Positions 37,196 through 50,817 of a DNA stretch of 64,000 nt are shown in pieces. The number at the start of each line of letters is the position of its first letter. The stretch's first letter is position 1. A program made the translations under genes and the position numbers. The notes under the pieces are model-generated. The model worked only from the letters and a program-made list of their open reading frames with translations. It searched no databases and had not been told where the DNA came from. The DNA lies in assembly GCF_027942865.1 (NCBI RefSeq), contig NC_134515.1, forward strand, positions 29,440,449 through 29,504,448. Reading direction: 5' to 3'. The stretch is from Odontesthes bonariensis. Its lineage: Eukaryota; Chordata; Actinopteri; Atheriniformes; Atherinopsidae.

Positions 37196-39485
37196 CCAGC
37201 CATGAACTCCTTGAAATGATTAGAAACGGAACCTAATAGCGAATAGAAAAGCACTATAAGGGTTTACATTGTGAAGAGGATACTGACTGACTACAACATG
37301 ATGAATGTTTGCTGATGTACTGTGTTAAGGTCCCAGTTTCAAAAGGAAGTGAGCTACACTCCGCCCCCATGCCACAGACCAAAAAACTGAAACTTAATGA
37401 GTTGTGGCTGTGGCCATTTATTTACTTTTATCTTGGTAATTTCATTGCATTTGACTACTTTTGGAGAAAATAATTGGATGTATACTTGAGGCTCGGCTTA
37501 AATGCGAGTCAGTTTTAATTATACCACACATCACATAATTCTGAAAAACACCTTTTAAAATGATTCTTGCACTCAAACTGAATTGTAGTGCCTGGTTTAA
37601 ATTGAAGTATTAGACCAATGAGTTAATTCAAGGTTGAAATAATGAACAAATGTGTACACAATAGGTAAAAAATAAATTATACTAATTGCAAATTGAGTCA
37701 GTGTAATGGTCTCTCTGCCAATGGGGGTTATTTGGGGGTGTGGGGCTAAAATGTTGGGTGAATGGATGAAATGTGTGTTTTTTGTGATGATGAATCAGTT
37801 GGGAATGACCTGATCAGTCAGTGACAGACTGTGAATGACAAATGCTTCTCTGTAAAATATCCCTGTGTAAAATGCTGACCAAGTGCATTCACAGACCACA
37901 GAGGTTTTTGAATGACAAGCAGATTCTGCAACAGGTCGTCTGAACACGCCTCTGTGACATGAACTCTGTGGCTTTTTCACCGTCAACTTAAAAAGAAAGC
38001 CTCTACCAATCTTTATGAAGCAGGTGACACAACACAGCCGAGTACCTTCAGATAACAATGCCTTATGGGATCTGAATGCTTAATGCGAGTAATGATATTC
38101 GGAGAAATAAAAACAGCAGTTAGTAACCCCCTAAAAAAATCATCTGTGCTCCTCAAAAATGTAAACTTCAAGTTTTTGCCATTAAAAAAAAAATGTCATG
38201 ACCTTAAACTGGCTTGGATATGAAACTACAATTTTTTTGCTCACTCAGAGAGATATAACGTGTACGCTAACTTGACCCGTCCACGTCACTGTCAGCCTGC
38301 TGCTAGCAGCCGCTTACTCACCTTTTCGGGTGGAGACCTACCGGTGTTACACCAACACCGGCAACTGGCCGCTCGGCCTGTCGGCCCAGCCGACTTTCAC
38401 AATAGCTTGTGCTAGCTTCTAATTTCATAGGTGCCTCAAAGTGCATGCAAAAGTATTATAAAGCCCTTCCCACAAGCAGTCAGGATTTGTTCCTCTAATA
38501 TTCTTCATGGAACTTTCAAGCTGTCTGACTTCACGTTTTCAAGACTCAAGGTGGTACGCTGTGGATTCGAGGCAGCGACAACCATTTTGGCGTAGGACCA
38601 CTTTAACAAACTACACCCTATAGATGTTGTTTCGTCTAAAGGCGTTATTTGAGAAACATGTCGGGATTGTTTGCTTTAAACACATTGGTGGTCGAATTTC
38701 GAAACTGAATTATTCAAAATTAAATGATATTACAGAACACAAATCTGTTTATAATCCGGCAAAATAGAGGGGAAATGAGTTTCAAAATAAGCCGGCCCAA
38801 TTTGTACTCACTTTATCTCTGTGTTTATATCTGAGGCCTCTCTTGAAGTGCCTCAGTCCACAATAGACGATCTCTGACGTGGAAAAAGGGAGGAAAAGGA
38901 GGGGCGGAAATCGAGAGCGTGTGCGTCTTCACTCACGAGTGCGGAGAGGAAAACTGTCTGCACTTACTGCATTTCACAGACACCTCCACAGAGTCGCAGG
39001 GCGTATAAAGTTCGAACTTAAAATAGCAGCGTGTGCTGGTTTTCTACACCGTAAAAGTGAGCTCGGGGAAAACAGTTGGTCAAGTTTTGTGACGCGCTCG
39101 TGCCCCACTGCGCCCGCAGGTAAGCTCACACAACTGCTGCGATGAACAAATGCCTGATTGATAAGCTGCTGCTTTTAAAAGGGTTTAAAAAAAAAAAAAC
39201 TTTACTTGAAATTGTCGCTTACACATCGTTTTTTTGGGGGGGTCAGGCTGTGTCAAACAAGTTAAGTGATGGTGGTTGTGTCGGTGAAAAACTTCTGTTC
39301 TCTTAAATGGGTCAGACCAAACCTGTTAACAGGACAAAGAGATTCAGCTCGGATAACGATGTGTGTTTGTGTGGATGCGCATACAAACGAGCTAAACACG
39401 TTTTCAGCAGAAATCCAGTGAGTTGTCATGTTTAATCACATTTTGTGTGTTTCTTCCAGGCAGCGAAACGGAAGCAGGACGAACG

Positions 39486-42033
39486 ATGTATAGTAAGTCA
39501 ACCTTTTAATCAAATGTAGTTACTTTTGCTGCGTTGTAAATGGTTATCTTCTAAGTTGCATTTATTCGACTAGTTTACTCTTGTGTTGTTCCCATTTCAT
39601 CACACCCAGTTCGTCTGCCCGACTCCATTAGAGCTGCCACCATAAGTTGTCAATGCTTCACTGAAAGACAAAGGTCCAAGCGATTCATGGTTCAAATGAT
39701 TTTTTAAAATCAGTTAAACACATTTGACGATTCCGTGTTTGTAAAGCTTTTCTTGGCCTTACAATATGGCAAAGTGAATCCCTTTGAGAGTATAATTCAT
39801 AAGGATCTTATCGGATATTAGGCTATTCTGATGTTGGGATTTTAGTTCTGTTTTCTCATGTCTTTCTATATGAAAACTTAGGTTAAAATGAAAGTAATCA
39901 TTCATACACAGTCTTAGGTCCCATTTATCTAAGCAATGCAGTTGCAGGTTTCTTTACAGTCTCTAGTTTTCAGCACAAATTCTATATTTTCAGAAGAATG
40001 TGTTTTGTTGTTGAAGCTACTTGCAACAATGAACTGTGAGTCATCCAAGTACACATGAAGTCACCTAGCCGTACCAGTGTACACATAACAGACGACTTAG
40101 GAAAGAGCCAATTTAAAACCATCACTGTAAGCACTTTGTTACTAGCAGCCTGTTGGAAAGCCACACAGTTTGTCCACATGTTGTGCAAAGTGTCTTCGGA
40201 AAAATGGAGGACAAAAGAAGTGCAGGCCTTTAAAAGCCATCTCCATGTGAGAGAGATTATCTGAATGTGATGTCCTTGAGGAATAGGAAAAGAATCCATC
40301 AAATTCCTGTCACAGGAGCTGAGAGATGAATCTGAAAGTTCAGGTGATGCATTGACTGCTCGCTGAAGCCCTCATCAGAAATGCTCCCCATGGAAGGGTG
40401 GCCGTCAAGAAGCCATTCTTAAGGAAGGGGAACAGGGCGAAAAGGCCGAGCTGTGCCAAAGGACACAAGAAGTGGACTGAAAATCAGTGGCAACAGGTCT
40501 TCTGTAGTGATGAATCCTCCCCAGAGCCCGGAACCTCAACCTTATTGAAGCAGTGTGGGATCATCTGACAGAGAACAGAACAAAAGGCAGCCGACATCCA
40601 ATTAAGAACTTTGGAAGGTCATTCAAGAAGCCTGGATATATATTCCTGAAGACTACTAAAAGGAATGACAAGAAAGCTTGTCTAAGAGGGTTCAGACTGT
40701 GTTGAAGCAACCAAATATGTCGTGTCAAATATTGACGTTTAAGCTAATTCCACTTCTACAAACTGTTTTTGCCTTAAGTAATGCATTTCCCTTTTGTTTT
40801 AATAAATCACTGGGCCTGCTTTCAACTTTCCTGGCAATATATAGATAAATAACGAGTTGCTCGAGACTCGGCACAGTATTTCAAAGCTGGAAATTTGAAC
40901 ATGTGACAACCTTGAACCAAAGAATTATTGTATTTCCGCTTGGAAAATGATTAAAAACTGAATATTTTTGTCAGACATGCAATGGAAAAAAATGCCGCAG
41001 CTCTGTGCCAGTTAATACTTGTTTATTGTACTTTGTAGAACAGTGAGTTTTTTCAAAATGTGTATATATATATATATATATATTTTTTTGTAGAATGTGT
41101 CTGTTTCTCTGAGCTCCGATTAAAACCATTGTGTCACAAGGAATTCCGAAATAAATAATAAATTGACAGATTTGTTCCAGTCCCGTCATAATCAGATTAC
41201 TGTGTCACAACGCATAATATGCTGTTATACAAGTTGCTCTTAGAAGACTGCGTGCCTGAGATAGTGCGCTGTGGCATTTTTAACATGCTTGGTTATCTTT
41301 CAGGTACAGATGTGGCGCCCATGACAACACAGTTGTCTACAGATCCGACTGTGATGGGGAGTAAGTACATTGTGTTTTATAGATCTGATCCTGCTTTGGG
41401 AAACAAAACTGCAACCAACAAATATCCCCACATCACAACTTTATAGCTTGTCCTGTTTGATCAGCACACTTCTTTTTCTTTTCTTTTTTTTCTTCTTCTC
41501 TCAGCATCAGCTCTGGGGTCTACACCACACCCGACAAAAACCGATACCACCATAATTCAAGGTAACGCCAACACTTTTTGTTGTCTGTTACTGGTAGTCT
41601 CCTCGTGGGCTCGTGCAACATGTATCAATGACGCCGTTTACTTCCTCTCAAATGCAGTAGAAGAGAAGTATTGGAACCTTTCTGCTTTGCCTATTACCTG
41701 TAAATTGACATCACTTTCTTTCCTCAGTGGTTACAACAGCAGCCCCCTCCAGCCCTGACTCTGCAGTTATTGCAGGTATCTGTTCATAGTTTATCCCAAG
41801 CTCTTTCTTGTTATAACACGAAGTTCCGGAAGTGTTCTAAATTTTGCTTCTACTTTACAGTGGTTATTGTTCTCATCGTGCTGACGGTGGCTGCTTTGGC
41901 CTTCTTCCTTTACCGGTATCTCTGCCACAATAAAGGGGACTACAGAACAACAGGGGAGCTGGCTCCAGGAGAGGACCCTGATGAAGAGTGTGGTAACCAG
42001 GCAGCAAGCGAAAAGAAGGAATACTTCATATAA
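39486..42033 (+). CDS. smagp: Small cell adhesion glycoprotein, complete
   Basis: Coding exons are 39486-39492 (only M, Y and one base), 41304-41360, 41505-41561, 41728-41775 and 41861-42033; 113 aa against 97 in human. A likely non-coding first exon ends at 39119 (GCCCGCAG then GTAAGC), and the start-codon exon begins at 39460. The protein has a short Thr/Ser/Pro-rich extracellular part suited to O-glycans (MTTQLSTDPTV, HPTKTDTT), no cleaved signal peptide, one transmembrane helix (about 53-77, VIVLIVLTVAALAFFLYRYL) and a cytosolic tail. The juxtamembrane NKGDY (human NKGSY) and the C-terminal EKKEYFI (human EKEEYFI) identify the family. In mammals it sits at lateral membranes of epithelia and may act as an adhesion or 4.1/PDZ-linked scaffold. 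The extracellular part evolves fast, so the recognition rests on helix and tail. Confidence 0.9.
40255..40730 (+). mobile_element. Tc1/mariner remnant with internal deletion
   Basis: Fragments of a Tc1-like transposase gene are visible: AATGCTCCCCATGGAAGGGT, CTTAAGGAAGGGGAACAGGG, ACTGAAAATCAGTGGCAACA (DxxW/QWQQVF region), then AACCTCAACCTTATTGAAGC (family RDLNPIEAVWDHL) and AAGAGGGTTCAGACTGTGTT near 40684. The middle, including the first catalytic Asp region up to the D34E stretch, is deleted. It lies in intron 1 of smagp. The inverted repeats were not located. Confidence 0.75.
41062..41082. repeat. (TA)n microsatellite
   Basis: Perfect TA run of about ten units in the first large intron of smagp. 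Confidence 0.9.
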
Positions 42034-42758
42034 ACCAGGTTGAAGACTGACGGGAGGTGACGGAGGCTTAAGACATAAAATTGATCTGTGGAAGAATGAT
42101 AAGAAAATAAGACTGATGCTTTAGTTTTTTTTTATTTTTCCCCTCGAGTTTCAAGGGAAGGCTGCTACTGGCTGTATGTACACTCGGCAGAGAGGGACCT
42201 CGTTGAGAATAATGTCCGTAAAACTACAAGTGAAGCCAAAGATAGGAACGTGACTGTCGGAGTCAATATTGACTGACGTGAAGCAGGTGGTAGACAGCAG
42301 GTGTGAGCAGAACAGCAGAGCTGAGCATGAAACAGGTGGTGGGATGTTTAACATGTCTGCGCTCAGTTATAGGACGAAAAAATATGCAGCAGCAGTCGGA
42401 ATGTAAAGTCAGTTTGAGTGAGACTATATCCTCCGTGTTTCAGTTTCCCTGTTCAGTATTGGAAATATCTGCTCCACTCAGACATGCTGTACTTTTGCCA
42501 GATAATGTATAAGAACTATATCAGTGCCACTGCGGGGGAGTGTTGTTTTATATTGATACGCTTTTAGAGTTTTTCTACACAGTTCTTTTAGTAGCTTGGT
42601 TAAAAATATCTTGTTGAATGCAAAGGAGCAAAACATATTTTGTCATATTTGCTTTTTAAAGTATGTTTTTTTTTTTTTTTTTTTTTTTTTATAATATGGT
42701 TTACTGATCTCTCCCAGATATGGTTACTGAGGACTAGCTTATTTTAGGAATGGAAGGC

Positions 42759-42764
42759 AATAAA
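42759..42764 (+). terminator. smagp polyadenylation signal
   Basis: AATAAA about 730 bases after the smagp stop, followed by a GT-rich stretch. It is the nearest good signal; later copies exist. Confidence 0.45.
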
Positions 42765-43182
42765 GGTCTAGTGTCATTACAGTGTAAGATTTTTTTTTGT
42801 TGAAATGACCCCGCCCCCCTTTAAAAAAACAACAACAAACAAACAAAAAAAACCGGTATGTGTGCTTTCACTCTGACTAGAGTGAACATAATCGTGTATT
42901 ACAAAACACTGTATTTATTGCTATGTAACACTGTGGACTAAGAAGTAGAGTGTCAGGGTGGGTGAAGGTGGCTTGTGCTGTAAAAATGCTTTCAGTGGTT
43001 AAGTAAACTAGAGGAGTGCTATATAAATACAGTCCAGTTTATTATCCCCAATGCTTTTTCCATAAGTTATTAATCTATATACATTTAAGAGATTTGCATT
43101 ACATTTAAACCTCTATAATATATCAAAGATAACACTTGAAATGTTAAGTAGTATTATGTTCTCATTTCTATATAAGTGTGTT

Positions 43183-43183
<1 letters not shown>

Positions 43184-43215
<32 letters not shown>
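43184..43215. repeat. Poly(T) tract
   Basis: About 32 consecutive T. Together with the T run at 42667-42690 it marks AT-rich DNA between smagp and dazap2. From 43216 to about 45160 I see no exon and no transposon I can name. Confidence 0.9.
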
Positions 43216-43221
<6 letters not shown>

Positions 43222-45159
43222 TAATCATTAGACGTCTCAATTTAAAGCGTCTCGTGGGTCTAAGCAGCACTTTGGTTCAATCAGGAAGTTACATAGTATA
43301 CCGATAACAAGCTAATTGAATAACCTTTATTGAAACATGAGTATGACACACTGCTGAGGCTTATTTTGGAAGAAAAACAAAGCTAAACATGGTTTCTGTA
43401 GAAGCAGAAATGAGCAAATGAGCACATAATCAGCTCACTAAAGGTGACTCTCAAAACCTCAAAATCTAAATAAAAATGATTTATTTTAGACTTTTCTGTC
43501 CTCACTATGCAACTTATTGATTAGGAGCTACAGATTCAAATGATGTTATTACTATTGATTTCATGACATATTTGAAGGAGTTAAAGCTGCTGCTAGCAGA
43601 CCTTCTTGCTAACACTGCCATTTATCTGCAGCATTAGCACTGTAATTTCCAGAACACAAATGTTCTGTCACAGCTTTAGATGTTGCCACAAAGATCTGTA
43701 TTTTGAGTCGAGATAAATACGGTGACCTCTTCGACTTTGCTGTGAGTCAATACAACAGCTTTGTATTTTTACAAACCCATATCAATAGATATTTGTAACA
43801 TCATAGTTATGAGGCTTTTCTCCATTTTCTTTCTTCAGTTTTATTAGACGCCATCAGAGAGGCCGTTCTTCTAATATGCTCATTATGATTGTGGTGTACT
43901 GGAGTGACTCCCATGAAAAGGTGCTTTTGAGGTACTGCCTCTTTGATGACTATGATATAAATAACACCTTTCACTACATTTTGAGTTTTCTTTCTCACTA
44001 CTCTCCTCTATTTTCTCACGTTGTCAAACTCAACTCGTTCTTATTTCTGATGTCACTGCTCTGTTCCAGTGGTCTTCCTGCTCACCTTTTTCCCCCTCAG
44101 AATGAAAGAAGTAGTGGTTGAACGTGGCACACAAATGTAATGTTTGGTGAGATGATGCAACATAAAAATCAGCTTGGACCACTCTTCCTATTATTTTTTT
44201 TAAAATGGGAGACCCCCTGTTTTTGTCCAGGGTGTATCCCACTTCTTTATTTAGCATTTTTGTCTTTTTGGGTAATGGACATCAGTGATTAAAAATGAGC
44301 AAGAATACGTACGTTTCAGGTTAAAGTCCATATGAAATCAAATGGATGCCCCACTGAAATGGAATGGCAAAAGCAGCACATATGTTTAACCTGGCCGTAT
44401 GATTGCTCTCATCTCTGCGCGCTGTCCTCTCATCAGCGATTATAAGACGGTCGACAATGATCACTCTGACAGATCCATGTACTGTTACGGTGACCCTCCT
44501 TCACAGTTCATTTTCACTTTGAGCCACTTTGCGTCGCTGCTGTAGGAGAAACTCGCCCAGTGATGGAGAGGAGCAGCTCAACATGAACAGATGCTCGTCT
44601 GGAATTTAAGAAGGCAGATCTGTGGATTTTCTAAATGCCTTTCAATATGTTTTTCAGCCTTGTGCCATGTATTATGGAAACATTTTCTTGACATATTTTA
44701 AATCTTAGCAAATTTATACTTAAGTTGTTGAACTATTTGCTGTTACCGACCGGTTGCCAATAAAGCTAGTTGTAGAATATAGATGTTTGACCACTTTTTC
44801 CCCCACTTAATCAAACTTTTTTTTTTTTTTTTAATATTGCTGGAATAAAATAAAAATGTAAAAAAAAAAAGACCTTTTGTTCTGAGTAACTGATAAGTTG
44901 TCTTTGTACTACCGTCAGTTTAATATGAGATTTATGTAATTTGCAAATTACTACATTCCTATACAGACCGTTCTATTACGGAAACATCACCAAACTTTCA
45001 TCAAACTATAATTTAACTTTGAAGCAGTCTAGCCTGGACTAAGAAAAAAAATCAAATCAAATCACAATAACCAAAATATCAGGCGTTATCCAGGCCCATA
45101 AGACAACACAGAAATATTCGCACCATTCTATTAAAATACTACAAACGCGAATAAAATCA

Positions 45160-47884
45160 CAAACTTGCCACATTTCAAATTTCCAAAATAACCTTTATTC
45201 TAAACTTACATTTTAAATTTTAAGTTTAGTATAAAAAAGTTAAGTGCACCTAAGTTCTTTTCTCAAAGTATTCCATCTTTGACATGTCTCAGCAAACTGT
45301 AGTGACACTCATCTCCTTTAGTAATCTTAAAAGATAGAATGTGTACCAAAGTCCATCACATCACTTTAGTACATACATCTATTTTACAAAATGTTGTAAA
45401 GAGAATCCCTGAACTATAAATGTCCATAATCCTTCAACAAAAGAGTGTTCCATTTGCTGGCTGTGGTTGGCATAGCATCTACCGGTCAGCTGTAGTTTAC
45501 AGTACTTCATATTGCTGGAATGAAGCCACCATTATGCTGCTTTACAATCAGAGCAGAGATGGAAAAAAGAAATGCATTTGTTTGAATTACACTTTGGAAG
45601 TTTTGAAAGCTGTGGCCTCTCTCCAAACGAAGCTGTATGAAATGACAGCAGGACTAGAAATGAATGAACACTGAGCCTTTTTTTTTTTTCTTCTTCTTAA
45701 ATGTGTGCGACACGTCAGTCATGTCTGGCTTTGTGTGCAAGCAGCTCCGAAGAGGTTTTTCATCGGATCAGATGAACTGAGCAGGTTCCCAGACAGATGG
45801 TCTTTTTTGGATCAAAATGACGATGAAATCACGAAATATACGTCGAACGCAACAACTTCTGTTTTCTAATAGCCACAGCTGTTAAAACTTGATATGGTAC
45901 GTCGGATACCCAGTGACACATTGACGTTTGACACCAAAATGAAGAATATTTACAATATTATTCGATGGTATCCATACGGATGACTTAGCAAGCTTCAAAT
46001 GCTTTATTAAAGTTTGACAGATACTGTACTATGTAAAGACTCCAAAGATGTTTCAGAGCATAAAAACTGAAATGAACATGCTGACAGTCATGTAGCCCCG
46101 TTGCAAAAAGTTTGCATACACTTTCAGGCAAGTGAACAACATGGCACAAGTTGACCTTTTTTTCTTCTTCTTTTTCCCTCCCAACCCAAAATGGACTAAA
46201 TAGATTGGATGCATTTCAAAATCCAAAACTGTTTGAAAATGTCACAGCTTTCTTTAAAAACATGTAAAACTGAATTTTTAAAAGAAAGTAGCCCCTTGTC
46301 TGAAAATTCTCAGTTTTGCTTAGCAGTGCATTTCAGATAAAAAGTACATAGCAAAAAGGTGCAAAGGTATGCAGCAACTCATAAATGCAAGTGACCCACA
46401 CAGTGAAACAAACACACTAACAATTGCAGTCATGGCCGACTTGAGGCCCAGGACACCAACGGTGCCACAACTTGTTGTTTGAGGCTAGGTTTGCTTTTAA
46501 ATTGTGACATTCAAATTTGACGTCACAACCAAACATAAATGCATTGTTGACCAGATCTTTGGTGCAACCAGCTCATTGGTTATACTGTCACATTTATTAG
46601 CCTAACTACTGGTGTAATTCACTTGAATGTGGAATGGAAATCAGGAAAAAAAAAAAAAAGTAGATAAGTCTCCTCAACTTTGACAGATACAAACTAATGC
46701 CATCACAAAAGGTGACATTTTCTAAGTTGACCAAGAACACTTAAATGTGATGCTACTAAATTATACTGTGTGACAGAAAAAAACAAAACAAAGAATAGCT
46801 CTTGAAATCTGTATAATAAAACATTTAGTGGATAAACTCTGGGTATCCGACTGTGAAATAGAAACAGGATACATAAAAAGCTAAAATGTTACACCAACCA
46901 CCTTTTACCATTCATCTTACTATTTGGATTTACTTTAAATTTCTTTCCTTTAAGTTTACTGAAGTTAATTTGCTTCAATTTGGGGCTAACCCCAGTGCTC
47001 TTTGGCACTTGACTATGTTCATCTACTAGTTGCCCAACAAGGTACAGTAAACCACTTAAGGTATTGCGTTATATCTTTTCTTGACCTTTTTTTTTGTTGC
47101 TTTAAACTCAATTTAATTAATCTACAAGTGCTTTAAATAGAACTGTCTTTCAGACAGATCACTGTGCAACAAATTTGATGTTGTAGTTTTGATACTGTGC
47201 AAAAGACAAGACAATTCTATCTAAAAGCATCCAGGATGCGGATTCTTTTTTTCTTTTCTTTTTTATAGTTGAGATGTAACATCTCATGATCATCATACTG
47301 GTATTTACACAAACTATTACACACCTATTAATTAAAACTACACTAAACATTTTCAAAAAAGACAAGTGGAAATTACTTTTTTTTTATTTGCGCATTGACT
47401 GCAACTTTGTAACTTTGCATTTCACTTTCACCATAAAGCAGCTAAACTATATAATGCAGGTCTGATATTTCAACATTTCATCTACGTTGTTTTACAGGAA
47501 TACAAGAACATCTCAATGTTATTTGTGACCATTCGATCAAAGGAGAGGTTTACTAGACCAGATACAAATGCCTGAAAAAAGTCCAATCTCGAATGACCAA
47601 AGGGGGTTAGATCATATGAAGAATTATGGAATGAATTTTACAACATTAAAGATTTATATTTGTCCTCTCCAGATGGTAACATTTATCATTTGATCACTAG
47701 GTCAGAAGTGGAATACTGTACCTTTTACAAGGGCTCTAAAATATTACATTCCGTTAGGTGATATCAGTATTGTGGCATGGCCAAGCAGCCTGAAGAGGGA
47801 GGCATATGGGATAGGGGAAGAACTGGGGAATCATCTGGGATTGGGGCACGGTTCAGGCATGAAGAAGGAGGGGAGTAGTTGCTG
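45160..47884 (-). other. dazap2: Probable long 3' UTR of dazap2
   Basis: AT-rich, unbroken by recognisable transposons and without coding exons. A minus-strand AATAAA at 45194-45199 could terminate a 2.7-kb 3' UTR. The extent is inference; shorter UTRs are equally possible. Confidence 0.35.
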
Positions 47885-50817
47885 TTACCAGATGGTATAA
47901 CCTCCATTGGATCCACCCAGGAAGAAGTTATTCTTGCGCTGTGCCATGACAACATTGGCACCCTGCATGGCAGCCAGTTGAGCTGCATTAGGGGGGTGTC
48001 CAGGAGGTGGGGGCTAGCGAAGGTGGGAGACAAGCACATTCATAAGTAGTTGATCAACTTTACAACAAAATACATCTCAACTACTTTGTTTTAGCCGGCA
48101 ATGTTGTTTGTGACATTGTTACATCGACCCAACTACATGGATACTCACTGGGATGGAAACACTGCTGCCAGTTGTGAAGCGAGCACCTGCATCAAAGCCG
48201 CCTTCCACCATCACTGTTGATCCAGGCGGATAAACGGCTCCCATGGGATAGTAAGCCATGGGGACGTTCTGGCTCACTGGCCCAACTGGCATGTGTGGCT
48301 GCATGGGCATATACATCTGAGCACCAGGGTAGTGAGAGGACATCTGAGGCACCTGACCAGGCACCTGAGGTGGAAGCACATATCTGGGCTGGTATATCTG
48401 TAGACACAGAGGTGGGAAAAAAACAACAACAAACAGATTTAAAACCGTTCAGAACTGTTACTGCGAGTATCAACTGCACAGTCATTTGACTTTTTAGAAG
48501 CAACAATTACCTCAGAATATGCAGGTGGTGTGTCTGTGTAAGGAGGTGCCTGAGGAGACATTTGCATAGCAGGAGGGTATACAGGTGCAGTGCTCTGCTG
48601 AGGGTACACAGCCTGCTGTGGATACGAACCTGAAAAAGCAACATTTAAACATCAGTTTAAAGCAAATACTTATACATCAGAGTGATACAGAAATCCAAGG
48701 TTAAGTTACTGCTAAGAACATGACAGTTTCAGCAGAGATAACTAAATATGGACAGCGGAGAAATTTAACATATTCAGTGTAGCTTAAGGGGTGAAAGGTC
48801 ATGTCTGTTCCAGCATCTCTACAGTAGGAAAACAAAAGCCTACAGTTACCATTTATATTATTTCCTATTTATTGTTCTCAAGTTTGCAAATCATGAAATT
48901 GTAGATGACAATTGATTGCTGTGCAAATAATTCCAAAATGTCCTTATAGTTTTTTCCTAATGATTTTATGTTTACCTTTAACAAACAACTGTTTATGTCC
49001 TCTATTTAAAAAAATAAATAAATAAATAATCCAGAGCCTCATTTCCCCCTTCTATTTGGGTATAAATTATAGATGGGTACAACAATCTTTGCAATCTGAC
49101 CCATATTGAGCGATAATATCATGACGGGTGACCACTTAGCATCTGCAATGAGGCAAACATGCACTTCACAATAAAAGTGCATATATTTGCAACCACAAGG
49201 AAACCTTATGGGAAGAATCTGTCATGCTCAAGTCTTGTGCGAGGTGACTTGTTGCAGTAAGACACCAGTCTACACATGAGCGAGACAAAAAGGTAGCTTC
49301 CCTGGGAAGAGAGGCGTTATGTTGAGTCGGAATAGAAGATATGGCTTTCTGCAAAAAAATACTTTTATGAACTGTGGTGCCCAATTTAAGCCATTTTTAC
49401 AAATTACCTCTGGAGGACTGGGCCTAAAGTTATGTCACACATGAAGTGAAACAGGCCATAGGTACTGAAGCGGATGACACAACTGAAACTGGCATATAAC
49501 AACAGTTTCCATTAGGCCGTGAGTCTTTTATGATAGCAATCTCAACCCGCCAGCAACAAATACAAGCACTTTTATTTTTACTTCCCCACTGTTAGACAAT
49601 GAGGACATGTAGTTAAATGTATGCATGTATGAATATGCATCATACTGCAAAGATTTTTGTACTTATCCATAATGCTCACCCAATAAAAGAGAAAATAGAG
49701 CTCCGTTTGCAAAATCCCAAAGGATTCTTTTAAGTGTTGAGATAAACAGTTAGTGCCATTAAAAGAAAGCACAGATAGCGGAAAATGACATGGAAATAGC
49801 ATTTGACCTGTTTGCTACTTTTATCCAGCTTTTTTCATACAGGGAAATAGAAATAATAACAATACCTAAAAAAGATTGCAGCAAGCTACAATAATTTCCA
49901 TCAGGCCATTATGTGATAATTATATCAAGCTTATAGGGAGAAAATGTCTTTTGAGAGTGGGCATAATTTCAGAAAGCTGCACATAACTGGAAATATTGTT
50001 TCTGTATGACCAAGGTATAAAATACGACAATATCCATAATCATTAGGTTACTATTAATCAAATGGTTCAAGCAACAGAAAATATACCTTTTTTTGATAGT
50101 TAATGAACCTTTGCAACAAAAAAAATGCCAAATATAGGCTGGTTTTAGCTAAATAATTGCGAATAATGTTACTTTCTTTGTCTTCCATCCAATCAAAACA
50201 ACATTTTAAGGTGCAAAATTTTAGTAAATTTGAGAGACATTTTTTGTCATTAGCTAAATGTCTACGGGGCAAATTAATAACTTGGAAAATATTTTTTTGT
50301 CTAAATATGTTTTTAGCTAGTGCTCGTTAGCTTAGTGTTTTAATTAATTGAAATCCATTTGTAGCATATACTTATGTAATATATAATTATAGGCAAATCA
50401 TACCGAATAGCGGTTAAAACCGACAAAATCCATCAGAAATATGGGTAAAGGTACTAGCTTAAATGGTAACAAAACGGAGGAAGAGTGAACTAAAACAGTG
50501 AACAGTCACGTCAGCTTTGCTTTTAAAATGATGTTAGCTAGATGGGAAATATGTGTCCCGGTATGTAATAATATACGAATACAATTTGACGGTAAATTTT
50601 GATATCCATTGTTAACTGCTAGCAACTGACAGCTTTGGTTCGGCGTGTGTGCTTCCCAGAAAGCGTCAGTTTATTGTTATGTACGTAGCTAAACGTGAAG
50701 TCCGCCTGAGATAGCCATAACGACAGCTCTTCGTTTCTAGTTCTAACGCCAGCGATGTACAACGGACAGTTGGCTTATTAACCAAACACGGTCTGAAGAA
50801 ATACCTTTGTTATTCAT
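47885..50817 (-). CDS. dazap2: DAZ-associated protein 2, complete
   Basis: Four exons on the minus strand: 50805-50817 (MNNK plus one base), 48511-48629, 48149-48397, 47885-48013; 169 aa (human 168). All phases agree. The protein is Pro/Tyr/Gln-rich throughout: APPYTDTPPAYSE carries the PPAY/PPxY motif that binds WW domains, then MAYYPMGAVYPPGSTVMVEG, FDAGARFTTG, a PPPPGHPPNAAQ block and the family C-terminus SNGGYTIW. DAZAP2 is a small adaptor reported to bind DAZ proteins, TCF factors and ubiquitin-ligase partners, and to enter stress granules. Only five residues come from exon 1, next to a CpG-rich upstream region (50640-51030). The 2.2-kb intron 1 (48630-50804) is AT-rich with nothing recognised. 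Confidence 0.96.

Noticed and set aside
38879-39145. 88-codon plus-strand frame in GC-rich DNA
   Set aside because: It overlaps the likely smagp non-coding first exon and crosses its donor; no family resemblance.
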